Position numbers and translations under genes: made by a program. DNA of 64,000 bases from CAYQTL01 sp964420405 (GTDB taxonomy: Bacteria > Acidobacteriota > Thermoanaerobaculia > Thermoanaerobaculales > Sulfomarinibacteraceae), in the NCBI GenBank assembly GCA_964420405.1, contig CAYQTL010000002.1, forward strand, positions 62,001 to 126,000. Reading direction: 5' to 3'. Positions 25,551 through 33,121 of this stretch are shown here, in pieces. The stretch's first letter is position 1. Every line of letters begins with the position of its first letter. The notes under the pieces were generated by a model that was not told the origin of the DNA, did not search any database, and worked only from the letters and a program-made list of their open reading frames with translations.

Positions 25551-27946
25551 CCGTCGCCGTCGACCTCGAGCGGCGCCGCCTGACGGCGTCGGTGGGCGAT
25601 CTCGTGGGTGAGCCCGCCCAGCGCGCCATCGGCCTCGGCGGCACCGGTCTCGCGCGGATGTGGATCGGCCAGGAGCTGCACCGCAGGCTGCAGGCGGACC
25701 TCGCCTCGATGGAGCCCGACTACCGCGCCGAGGTCCCGGTCGAGCTGCAGGTCGAGATCGACGGCTGGACCGTGGTCGTCGCCGGTCGCGCCGACGGCGT
25801 CGCGTTCGAGGACGGGACGCCCGCCCGGGTCGACGAGATCAAGACGCTGCACTTCGCCGTCGACCTGCACCACCTCTACGCCGACGAGCGGATCGAGCGG
25901 TTCCGCCGCCAGGCGCGGCTGTACGCCGCGATGCTGTCGCCGCCGGAGCGTCCCGCGGCGGCACGGCTCATCCTGGTCGACGTCGTCACCGCCGAGGAGC
26001 GCGCCGAGGATGTCGGATGGACGCCGGAGGGGGTCCACGGCTGGCTCCGGCAGCAGCTGCACCGGTTCGTCGCGGCGGAGCAGCGGCGGGTGGACCGCGT
26101 CGCCGAGCTGCGCGCCGCCGCCGACCGCGTGCCGTTCCCCCACCCCGAGCTTCGGCCGTCCCAGGGCGACATCGTCGAGGCGGTCGAGACCTCGCTGTCG
26201 GTCGACCGGCACCTGCTGCTGCGCGCGCCCACCGGCTGCGGCAAGACCGCGGGGGTGCTGTACCCGGCGGTGCGCAGCGCCCTCGCCCACGGCCGGCGTG
26301 TCTACTTTCTCACCGCCAAGACGCTGCAGCAGAAGATCGCGGTCGACACGGTCCGCGCCATGCAGCAGGGCCTGTTCCGCAGTCTCCAGCTGCGTGCGAA
26401 GTCCAAGATGTGCGCCAACGCCGAGATCATCTGCCACGAGGAGCTCTGTCCGTACGCGAAGGAGTACGGCGTCAAGCTCGCGCGCAGCCAGCTGGTGCCG
26501 ACCCTGCTCGGAGCGGCCGACCACCAGGATCCGGACGAGGTGTTCGCGGCGGCGCGCAACCTCGAGGTGTGCCCGTTCGAGGTCAGCCTCGAGCTGCTGC
26601 CCGAGGTGGACGTGGTGGTGTGCGACTACAACTACGTCTTCGACCCGAGCATCGGCCTCGGTGCGCTGGTCGGCGGAGGGTCGCTACGGGACGCCGTGCT
26701 CGTCATCGACGAGGCCCACAACCTGGTCGACCGGAGCCGCGAGTACTACTCCCCGGAGCTCGGCACGGACCTGCTGGACAGGGCCCGCACGTTTCTGGAG
26801 ACCCGCGACAACCAGGTGTTCCGTCACCTGCTGGCCCTGGTCGCCGAGCTCGAAGCCGCGATCCGCGACACCGTCCGCGGCGCCGCCGGCGACGCCCGCG
26901 ACGCCGAGCAGCCGTGTGACATGCCCGCCGAGCTGCTCGCCGACCTCCGGATCGCGTTCGACGGCGCGGTGCTGGAGTACTTCCTGTACAAGCGCGAGCA
27001 CGACCTCTGGATGGCCGACGATCCCGTGATGGACGTGTTCCTGGCCCTGACCCGGTTCCACCGGGTGCTGCTGCTCGAGGGCGAGGAGCTGGTCCACCTG
27101 GCGGTCCGCGGCGTCGGCGGCGCCGAGCGGCTCAAGATCCTCTGCTGCGACGCCTCCCGGTTCGTCGGCGCGCTGCTCGACGAGTCGGCCGGCGCGGTGG
27201 CGATGTCGGCCACCCTGCAGCCATTCGAGTTCTACCGCTCGCTGCTCGGCTTCGACCGCCACCGGACGGACGAGGTCTACGTCCAGTCGCCGTTTCCAGA
27301 GGAGAACCGGCTGGTGATGGCGATCGACGATGTCGACACCACCTGGCGCTTCCGCCGCGAGCACTACGACCGGATCGCCGCCTGGATCGGCCGCCTCGCA
27401 CACCCCGGCAAGAACGTCCTGACGCTCTTTCCCAGCTACGCCTTCCTGGCCGAGATCCGCGACCGGCTGCCGCCGCTCGCCCACCGCGTCCACGAGCAGC
27501 GCTCCGGCTCGGCCGACGCCGAGCAGCGGGCGCTGCTCGAGGCTCTCGCGAACGGCGACTCGAACCTGGTGCTCGCCGTGCTCGGCGGGATCTTCGCCGA
27601 GGGGGTCGACTACCCCGGGGAGATGCTGTCCCAGGTGATCATCGTGTCCCCGGGGCTGCCCCAGTTCAACACCGAACGCGAGATCCTCAAGGCCTACTAC
27701 CGCGCGCACCACGGCCACAGCTTCGGCTACGCCTACCTCGTGCCCGGCCTGACGCGCGTCGTGCAGGCCGCCGGCCGGCTGATCCGCTCGGCCGAGGACC
27801 GCGGCGTGATCACCCTGATGTGCCGCCGGTTCCTCGACCCCCGCTACGCCCGGCTGCTGCCCGAGGAGTGGGTCGGCGACGATCCCCGCAACCTGCTGCT
27901 CCCCGATCCAGCGCAGGCGGTGCGCGAGTTCTTCGGCGAGGACTGA
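25547..27946 (+). CDS. XPD/DinG-family helicase with N-terminal nuclease-like domain
   Basis: This 799-residue protein combines a putative PD-(D/E)XK nuclease fold (residues about 1-180: GRADGVAFEDGTPARVDEIKTL, with the D...ExK pattern) with a DEAD_2-type superfamily 2 helicase. Helicase motifs are APTGCGKTAG (Walker A), VIDEAHNLVD (DEAH), MSATLQPFEFY and the C-terminal QAAGRLIRS. Four cysteines between motifs I and II (MCANAEIIC, ELCPYAKEYG, EVCPFE) match the iron-sulfur cluster of XPD/DinG, which move 5' to 3' on single-stranded DNA. Such fusions suggest DNA repair or structure processing. GTG 25547 overlaps the preceding stop. It does not look like a CRISPR-associated gene here, as no cas gene or array is near. 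Confidence 0.88.
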   Translation: MTVAVDLERRRLTASVGDLVGEPAQRAIGLGGTGLARMWIGQELHRRLQADLASMEPDYRAEVPVELQVEIDGWTVVVAGRADGVAFEDGTPARVDEIKTLHFAVDLHHLYADERIERFRRQARLYAAMLSPPERPAAARLILVDVVTAEERAEDVGWTPEGVHGWLRQQLHRFVAAEQRRVDRVAELRAAADRVPFPHPELRPSQGDIVEAVETSLSVDRHLLLRAPTGCGKTAGVLYPAVRSALAHGRRVYFLTAKTLQQKIAVDTVRAMQQGLFRSLQLRAKSKMCANAEIICHEELCPYAKEYGVKLARSQLVPTLLGAADHQDPDEVFAAARNLEVCPFEVSLELLPEVDVVVCDYNYVFDPSIGLGALVGGGSLRDAVLVIDEAHNLVDRSREYYSPELGTDLLDRARTFLETRDNQVFRHLLALVAELEAAIRDTVRGAAGDARDAEQPCDMPAELLADLRIAFDGAVLEYFLYKREHDLWMADDPVMDVFLALTRFHRVLLLEGEELVHLAVRGVGGAERLKILCCDASRFVGALLDESAGAVAMSATLQPFEFYRSLLGFDRHRTDEVYVQSPFPEENRLVMAIDDVDTTWRFRREHYDRIAAWIGRLAHPGKNVLTLFPSYAFLAEIRDRLPPLAHRVHEQRSGSADAEQRALLEALANGDSNLVLAVLGGIFAEGVDYPGEMLSQVIIVSPGLPQFNTEREILKAYYRAHHGHSFGYAYLVPGLTRVVQAAGRLIRSAEDRGVITLMCRRFLDPRYARLLPEEWVGDDPRNLLLPDPAQAVREFFGED

Positions 27947-28030
27947 GCTCCGACGCGGTCGGACACGCCCTTCGACGAGCAGGGCTTCGTCACGACCGAG
28001 GTTCGAGTCCCGACGCCGGATCGGAGCTCA
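27944..28030. terminator. Nested inverted-repeat element joining two stop codons
   Basis: TGAGCTCCGA (27944-27953) and TCGGAGCTCA (28021-28030) are perfect 10-base inverted arms that contain the stop codons of the two convergent genes. Inside lie CGGTCG (27956-27961) with CGACCG (27993-27998), and GCCCT (27967-27971) with AGGGC (27981-27985). A GGTTCGAGTCCC string near 28001 recalls a tRNA T-loop, but the flanking bases cannot form a T-stem. A bidirectional terminator is the simplest reading. Confidence 0.45.
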
Positions 28031-30502
28031 CAGCCGCTCGACCGAGTACGGCCACGAGGCGAGGCCGCCGTCGAGGATCGCCACCCGCTCGTAGCCGTGC
28101 TCCACCAGCACCCGGTACGCCTCGTAGCTCCGGATGCCGTGGGTGCAGACGGTCACGATCTCGCGGTCCCGGGCGATCCGGTCGAGGCGTCCCCGCAAGG
28201 CGCCGAGAGGCACGTGCAGGCTGCCCCGCATCCGCAGGTCGCGGTGCTCGGACGGCAGCCGCACGTCGAGCACCAGCGGCGGTGCGTCCCCCCGCAGACG
28301 CTCCTCGAGATCCGCGGCAGACACGCCTCGCAGCAGCCCGGCACGCTTGTTGCGGATGACGTTGGCGGCGGCGAGGACGGGATCCACGCCGAGGGAGTAG
28401 GGCGGCGCGTAGGGCAGCTCCACGTTCGCCAGCGTGTCGACGTCGAAGCCACCGGTCAGCGCCGTCGCCACCACGTCGATCCGCTTGGACACCAGCCCTT
28501 CGCCCACCGCCTGGCCACCGAGCACGCGCCCCGTGTGCCGGTCGGCGACCAGCTTGAGCACCATCGGCCGCGAGGTGGGCAGGAAGTGGGCGCGGTCCGG
28601 CCCGGGCACGAGGGCGATCACCGGGTCGAGGCCGGCCGCGACGGCCTCCCGCTCGGTCAGGCCCGTCGTCGCCACCGTCAGGTCGAACACCTTCAGCACC
28701 CAGCTGCCGAGCTCGCCGGGGAACTCGTCCTCGAGGCCGCAGACCACCGAGGCCGCGACCCGGGCCTGCTTGAGCGCGCTCGAGCCGCTCGGTACCCAGC
28801 ACGGCCTGCCGAGCACCCGGTGGTGGTCCTCGGCGCAGTCCCCCACCGCCCAGATCGCGGGGTCGGACGTGCGCTGACGGGAGTCGACGCGGACGGCGCC
28901 CGTGGGACCGATCTGGAGCCCTGCGGCGCGGGCGAGACCGACCTCCGGCTGGACCCCCGTGGCCAGGATCACGAAGTCGCAGGGGAGGACGCGACCGTCG
29001 TCCAGCACCACCGCCTCGACCCGCCGATCCCCCTCGAACCGGACCACCCGCCTCCCGGTCACGACCCGGATGCCGTTCGACTCGAGGTGCCGCCGGACCG
29101 GGACCGCGAGCTCGGGGTCGACGATCCCGAGGATCTCGTCGGCCTGCTCGACCATCGTCAGCCGCGCCCCGCGGGCGTGGATCGACTCCGCCATCTCGCA
29201 GCCGAGCAGGCCGGCGCCGACCAGGACGACGTCCACCGCCGACGGGGTCCGCAGCCGGGCGCGGATCGCCTCGGCGTCCTCGACCCCGTGCAGCGTGTAG
29301 ATCCCTTCCAGCGACACCCCCTCGGCGGCGGGGCTCGCGGCCCTCGCACCGGTCGCGAGAATCAGGGCGTCGTACGGCAGCTCGCGGGCGTCCCCGCCCG
29401 CCACCGGTCGCACGGTGACGATCCGCCGCTCGCGGTCAACCGCCACCGCCTCCGTGCTCTCGAGCGCACGGACCCGCTTGAGGTCGTGGAAGAACGACGG
29501 GTCGCGGACGAGACCGGCCGCCGTGCTCGTGAGCGCCCGCTGGTCGGCGACGGTGCCCGAGATGTAGTACGGCAGACCACAGCCCGCGTAGGCCAGCAGC
29601 CGTCCCCGCTCCACGACGGTGACGTCGGCGTCGGGATCCAGCCGCATGATCCTGGCCGCGGCCTTCGAGCCGGCGGTGACGCCGCCGATCACGACCACCC
29701 TCCGGGAGGGTCGCGCCGTCCTCCCCCGGGCCGCGGCCGGCTCCGACGCAAGGTCCGGGCGGGCCGGCAGGCGCAGCACGGCGCGGGTGCCGCCGCCGCC
29801 TGCCGGGCCGAGCTCGAGCTCACCGCCCATGAGCCGGCAGGCCGCCGCGGCGAAGGACAGTCCGAGCCCGGTTCCGTCGCGCCGCATCCGCTTCGCATTC
29901 GGGGCCCGGTAGAACTCCTCCAGAACCCGGTCGCGCGCCTCCTCGGGAACGCCGATGCCGGTGTCGCAGACCTCGACCTCGAGCTTCCCGTCCTCGGTCA
30001 TCCCCAGCCCGATCTCCACCCGCCCTCCCGCAGGCGTGTAGCGGACGGCGTTGTCGAGGGGCACGAACAGCGACTCCTCCAGCAGGGTCGGCTCGCCGAG
30101 CACCCACCACGGGCCCGATGTGGCCGGCGGAGGCCTCCAACCCAGCTCGAGCCCCCCCTGCTCTGCCGCCGGCCGGACGCGCTCGACGGCCCTCACCAGC
30201 AACGGCAGCAGCTCCACCGGCGACAGGTCGTCGACACCCAGCTCGTCCAGCCGGCGCAGGCGCATCACCTCCGCCACCAGACCCGTCCCTCGCCGGCATG
30301 CCTGCGCCGCCTGCTCGAGCAGGTCCCGGGCGCGCGGGTCCAGTGGGCCGAGGAAGCCCCCGATCACCGTGTCCAACGCGGTCTGCACGGAGCTCAGCGG
30401 CGACTTGAGCTGGTGCGCCGCGACCGAGGCGAGGCGGAGCAGGTCGTCCCGCCCAGGACCTCGGTCGTCGCGCGGCTCACGGCGATCCCCGTCGTCGGAC
30501 AT
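28028..30502 (-). CDS. Histidine kinase / CoA-disulfide-reductase-like / rhodanese fusion
   Basis: The 824-residue protein joins three modules. Residues 1-250 are a soluble histidine kinase without a sensor domain: phospho-acceptor His30 in SVAAHQLKSPLSS, N-box LDNAVRYTP, G1 CDTGIGVP and G2 GTGLGLSFAAAA. Residues about 267-700 are a two-nucleotide-binding flavoprotein: FAD loop VVVIGGVTAGSKAA, Cys308 in AGCGLPYYISG at the place of the redox cysteine of CoA-disulfide reductases, ILATGARA, NAD loop LVGAGLLGCEMAES, WAVGDCAE. The last 100 residues are a rhodanese with Cys786 in VCTHGIRS. I chose ATG 30502 because GGGGAGG lies six bases upstream; the longer start at 30535 overlaps a TACGAT -10. 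No response regulator is adjacent. Confidence 0.9.
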   Translation of the reverse strand: MSDDGDRREPRDDRGPGRDDLLRLASVAAHQLKSPLSSVQTALDTVIGGFLGPLDPRARDLLEQAAQACRRGTGLVAEVMRLRRLDELGVDDLSPVELLPLLVRAVERVRPAAEQGGLELGWRPPPATSGPWWVLGEPTLLEESLFVPLDNAVRYTPAGGRVEIGLGMTEDGKLEVEVCDTGIGVPEEARDRVLEEFYRAPNAKRMRRDGTGLGLSFAAAACRLMGGELELGPAGGGGTRAVLRLPARPDLASEPAAARGRTARPSRRVVVIGGVTAGSKAAARIMRLDPDADVTVVERGRLLAYAGCGLPYYISGTVADQRALTSTAAGLVRDPSFFHDLKRVRALESTEAVAVDRERRIVTVRPVAGGDARELPYDALILATGARAASPAAEGVSLEGIYTLHGVEDAEAIRARLRTPSAVDVVLVGAGLLGCEMAESIHARGARLTMVEQADEILGIVDPELAVPVRRHLESNGIRVVTGRRVVRFEGDRRVEAVVLDDGRVLPCDFVILATGVQPEVGLARAAGLQIGPTGAVRVDSRQRTSDPAIWAVGDCAEDHHRVLGRPCWVPSGSSALKQARVAASVVCGLEDEFPGELGSWVLKVFDLTVATTGLTEREAVAAGLDPVIALVPGPDRAHFLPTSRPMVLKLVADRHTGRVLGGQAVGEGLVSKRIDVVATALTGGFDVDTLANVELPYAPPYSLGVDPVLAAANVIRNKRAGLLRGVSAADLEERLRGDAPPLVLDVRLPSEHRDLRMRGSLHVPLGALRGRLDRIARDREIVTVCTHGIRSYEAYRVLVEHGYERVAILDGGLASWPYSVERL

Positions 30503-30533
30503 CCGGCACCTCCCCGAGGCGTCCCCGGCGTCC

Positions 30534-30539
30534 ATCGTA
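30534..30539 (-). promoter_or_regulatory. Predicted -10 box of the kinase-flavoprotein fusion
   Basis: The minus strand reads TACGAT 31 bases before the ATG at 30502. It overlaps an upstream in-frame ATG (30535), which argues for the shorter protein. Confidence 0.45.
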
Positions 30540-30762
30540 CCGCTTCACGAGATCCTCCCCGACCCGCGCTCCTCCGGCCGGTCTCCGCGCCCGGTTCCGC
30601 TCGCAGCGCCGGCGGCAGGCGACGGCGACGGCTGCGACCGGCATCGCGGATGTCGACGCTGGGTCCCGCGACACGACCGTCTCATGTCGGGACCTCACGC
30701 GTCGTCGCACCACCGCCGGAATGCCCGCGGCCTCCGGCGCGCTGCCTCCCCCGGAGGTTCCG

Positions 30763-30939
30763 GTGCGATCGCTCTCCGTGTCTCTTCTGGCCGTGGTGGT
30801 TGTCGTCGCGCTCGCCTGGCTGGCGGCGTCGCTGGCCGGTTTCCGGTTCATGCTGCTGCCGTCGCTGGTCGCGAGCGTCGCGCTGACCGTGCTCCTCAAC
30901 CTCGCGCTGCGCGCGGTCTCCGGCCGCTCGCGCCGCTGA
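30763..30939 (+). CDS. Small two-helix membrane protein
   Basis: I do not recognise this 58-residue protein. It consists of two hydrophobic helices, LLAVVVVVALAWLAASLAG and LLPSLVASVALTVLLNLAL, joined by FRFM, with a basic end AVSGRSRR. The GTG at 30763 is five bases behind GGAGG; a longer frame from 30721 lacks a ribosome site. It lies between the divergent kinase fusion and the Sec-peroxiredoxin and has its own hairpin after the stop, so it is probably transcribed separately from the peroxiredoxin. Confidence 0.55.
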   Translation: MRSLSVSLLAVVVVVALAWLAASLAGFRFMLLPSLVASVALTVLLNLALRAVSGRSRR

Positions 30940-30963
30940 CCGGCCGCGCGATGCCGCGGCCGG
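30940..30963 (+). terminator. 9-bp GC hairpin after the small membrane protein gene
   Basis: CCGGCCGCG (30940-30948), loop CGATGC, CGCGGCCGG (30955-30963), starting directly after the stop codon. No T-run follows. Confidence 0.55.
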
Positions 30964-30994
30964 ACGACTGCTGCGGAACAGACCCGGAATCATG

Positions 30995-31000
30995 TACGAT
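30995..31000 (+). promoter_or_regulatory. Predicted -10 box of the Sec-peroxiredoxin gene
   Basis: TACGAT ends 24 bases before the ATG at 31025. It lies after the hairpin at 30940-30963 and before AAGGAGGG, so a short leader with a normal ribosome site is predicted. Confidence 0.5.
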
Positions 31001-31024
31001 TGGCCAGCGAAAGGAGGGACGCTG

Positions 31025-31636
31025 ATGTCGCACCACACGGGACTGCAGGTTGGCGAGACGGTTCCGGACTTCGAGCTCGAGGTCTACGACCCGAACGCCG
31101 ACGACTTCGGGAAGTTCAAGCTGTCGGAGAGCATGGCCCAGGGACGCTGGACCATCCTGTTCTTCTACCCGGCCGACTTCACCTTCGTCTGAGCGACCGA
31201 GATGGCTGCTCTGGCAGAGCAGCACGTCCGGTTCGAGAAGATGGGCGCCGAGCTGATCACGGTCAGCTGCGACACCCAGTTCGTGCACCTCGCCTGGAAG
31301 AAGGCCGAGGGCGAGCTCGCCGAGGTGAAGTACAAGATGGGCGCCGACCCGACCGGCAAGCTCGCGCGCCAGTTCGGCGTCTATCTCGAAGACGCCGGCG
31401 TCGCGCTGCGCGGCACGTTCATCATCAACCCCGAGGGGACGTTGATGAACATGGAGGTCAACTTCCTCAACCTCGGTCGCAACATCGACGAGCTCATGCG
31501 CCGGTTCAAGGCGAACCTGTACCTTTCACGCAAGCCCAAGGAGGCCTGCCCGGCGAAGTGGAAGGACGAGGGCGACGCGACCCTGACCCCCTCGGCAACG
31601 ATGGTCGGCAAGGTCCACGAGGCTCTGTACCGCTGA
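31025..31636 (+). CDS. Selenocysteine-containing AhpC/Prx1-type peroxiredoxin
   Basis: The gene encodes a 203-residue thiol peroxidase in which the peroxidatic cysteine is replaced by an in-frame TGA at 31190-31192 (residue 56). The context FYPADFTFV-U-ATEM aligns exactly with FYPADFTFVCPTEL of Prx1/AhpC enzymes. Translation continues in the same frame with family features: DTQFVHLAWKK, the FGVYLEDAGVALRGTFIINPEG segment, and the resolving Cys175 in EACPAKW. A hairpin with the geometry of a bacterial SECIS follows the TGA. A normal stop ends the gene at 31636. AAGGAGGG precedes the ATG. Standard gene callers would split it into two false genes. The host must have the Sec machinery (selA, selB, selC, selD) elsewhere. 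Confidence 0.93.
31190..31192 (+). other. TGA read as selenocysteine
   Basis: The codon stands at the peroxidatic position of a peroxiredoxin whose reading frame is intact on both sides. A sense replacement by any other residue would kill the enzyme, and a real stop would leave 55 residues and an orphan frame that is fully conserved. Confidence 0.9.
31205..31223 (+). promoter_or_regulatory. Bacterial SECIS hairpin
   Basis: GCTGCTC, loop TGGCA, GAGCAGC: a perfect 7-bp stem with a 5-base loop. Nineteen bases separate the TGA from the loop, and G is the second loop base. Both match the published rules for bacterial SECIS elements (about 16-37 bases; a G in the first two loop positions). Confidence 0.85.
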
Positions 31637-31681
31637 CGCCCGGATGCCGCCCGGCCCCGGGCCGACGGCCACCACACCCCC

Positions 31682-31709
31682 AGGCCCGCGTCGCGACCGA
31701 CGCGGGCCT
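31682..31709. terminator. Perfect 12-bp hairpin between convergent genes
   Basis: AGGCCCGCGTCG, loop CGAC, CGACGCGGGCCT. It lies between the Sec-peroxiredoxin and the convergent lipoprotein gene. Only a TTCGTGT follows on the plus strand rather than a T-run. The position suits both genes. Confidence 0.7.
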
Positions 31710-31756
31710 TCGTGTCCCGAACGGCCGACCCCGGGCGCGCGGGCGCGCCCCCCTCG

Positions 31757-32488
31757 TCAGTCGAACAGCTCGATCCGCGTGTACGGCGAGGGGATGCCGC
31801 TGACGTACAGACCGTTGCGCTGCTGGAAGCGCGCGACGGCGATCTGCGTGTCACGGTCGAGATCGCCGTCGACCGGCCCGTCGTAGTAGCCCTCGTCCTG
31901 CAGCTCCCGCTGGACGCGCTCCACCGCCGACGGCAGGTACCCCAGGTAGCGCTCGCCGTCGAGACCCCGCACCAGCTCGGGCGGCAGCTGCGGCGCTTCC
32001 TCGACCTGGCGCCGGTACCGCTCGCCCAGCTCCTCCCGCGCCTGCTGCTCGGCGGCGCGCAGCTCCTCGAGCCGCCGCGAAGCCTCCTGCTCGAGGCGCT
32101 CGACGCGGTCGAGCGCCGTGCGGGCGCCCTCCTCCCCGAGGGTCGCTTCCGCGGCGGCCGCCGCCTGCTCGAGCTCGTCGAGCGCCTCGGCCAGCTCGGG
32201 GTCGTCGCCGGGTACCGCCCTGGCGGCCTGCTCGCGCATGCGCTCGAGCTCCTCCCGGGCCTGCCCCAGCTCGGCCCGGCGCTCCTCGAGCTGCCGCTGG
32301 GCCTCGGCCGCCTGCTCGGCGGCGGCCGTCTCCTGCTGGGTGGGCGTCGGGCTCGGCGCCCCTGGCCCCTCGGCCGGCCCGCCTCCGCCACACGCCGCTG
32401 CGCCGGCCACGACCAGCGCGGCCATCCCCGCCGTCAGAGATGACGGTGTCCACCGATCGGTCCACTTCGACATCATTGTGATCTTCAT
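31757..32488 (-). CDS. Coiled-coil lipoprotein with peptidoglycan-binding domain
   Basis: The 243-residue protein has a lipoprotein signal peptide ending AGAAAC (Cys33), a Gly/Pro/Thr linker, and a long Ala/Glu/Arg/Gln coiled coil (residues about 55-165). The C-terminal 60 residues match PG_binding_1: YLPSAVERVQRELQDEGYYDGPVDGDLDRDTQIAVARFQQ. It probably bridges a membrane and the cell wall; which membrane is unknown. The ATG at 32488 is chosen because a longer start at 32500 overlaps a TGTAAT -10 (32499-32504, minus) with TTGACT 15 bases upstream; 32476 and 32473 are other options. No ribosome site precedes any of them. Confidence 0.8.
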   Translation of the reverse strand: MKITMMSKWTDRWTPSSLTAGMAALVVAGAAACGGGGPAEGPGAPSPTPTQQETAAAEQAAEAQRQLEERRAELGQAREELERMREQAARAVPGDDPELAEALDELEQAAAAAEATLGEEGARTALDRVERLEQEASRRLEELRAAEQQAREELGERYRRQVEEAPQLPPELVRGLDGERYLGYLPSAVERVQRELQDEGYYDGPVDGDLDRDTQIAVARFQQRNGLYVSGIPSPYTRIELFD

Positions 32489-32689
32489 AACTCGCGACAT
32501 TACAGGAGTTGTCGAGAACAGTCAACGGGGGCGCCCGACTCCGGTGACAGGGGAAGCCCCGGTACCATGCCGTCCGGCCACTGGCGGACGGGACTCCCCG
32601 TCCCATCCCGTTCCGGCACCGCTTCGCCTCCTGGCTCTCGACGCGCGCGGCCTGGGTCTCGACGCGCGCGGCGGAGAGCCCGACGGCCG

Positions 32690-32695
32690 TAGAAT
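32690..32695 (+). promoter_or_regulatory. Predicted -10 box of a leaderless transcript
   Basis: TAGAAT, six bases (GGCCCC), then the GTG at 32702. The spacing equals that at the LpxH-like, 41310, 41674 and 54762 genes. Confidence 0.5.
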
Positions 32696-32701
32696 GGCCC
32701 C

Positions 32702-33121
32702 GTGACCCGGGACCTCCTCCTCGTCGGCCTCCTCGCCCTCCCGGCCGCCGCGGTGCTGAACGCGGCGTACTTCGGCGTCGAGCTGCGCCGGTTCCTCCGG
32801 GACACGCCGCGGATCACCGGGACACACGAGCTCGAACGCCTGAAGGCAGTGGTCGCCAGGCAGATGTACGCGGCGCTCGCCCAGATCGTGCTGCTGGCGG
32901 CGCCGCCGATCCTGTTCGGGATCGGGTTGGTGCAGGGGCTGCTGGATCCGTCGGAGGTGCTGGTCGTGGTCGTCCCGGCGGCGGCGGCGCTCCTGGCGGG
33001 TGCCGCGTTCAAGCGCACCGAGGCGCAGGTCCGCTCGCTGCCGGCCGCCGACGAGCATCTCGCCGCGCAACGGGACGCGATCGTGCGGACCTGGCTCCGC
33101 AAGCCGGTTCCGGACTGGTGA
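32702..33121 (+). CDS. Small membrane protein of unknown function
   Basis: I do not recognise this 139-residue protein. It has a hydrophobic N-terminal helix (LLLVGLLALPAAAVLNAAYF), a basic amphipathic segment (ELRRFLRDTPRITG), and two more predicted membrane helices (ALAQIVLLAAPPILFGIGLVQ and LVVVVPAAAALLAGAAF), then a charged cytoplasmic-looking tail. It starts with GTG and overlaps the Lhr helicase gene by four bases, so the pair is translationally coupled behind a leaderless start. A functional link to the helicase is not evident. Confidence 0.65.
   Translation: MTRDLLLVGLLALPAAAVLNAAYFGVELRRFLRDTPRITGTHELERLKAVVARQMYAALAQIVLLAAPPILFGIGLVQGLLDPSEVLVVVVPAAAALLAGAAFKRTEAQVRSLPAADEHLAAQRDAIVRTWLRKPVPDW

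Noticed and set aside
27944..28030. A tRNA gene suggested by GGTTCGAGTCCC and a closing stem
   Set aside because: The bases on either side of the T-loop-like string cannot pair as a T-stem, and no anticodon arm is present at the right distance.
31190..31192. The peroxiredoxin as a pseudogene or two genes
   Set aside because: The frame is intact on both sides, the TGA falls exactly on the peroxidatic residue, and a SECIS hairpin follows.
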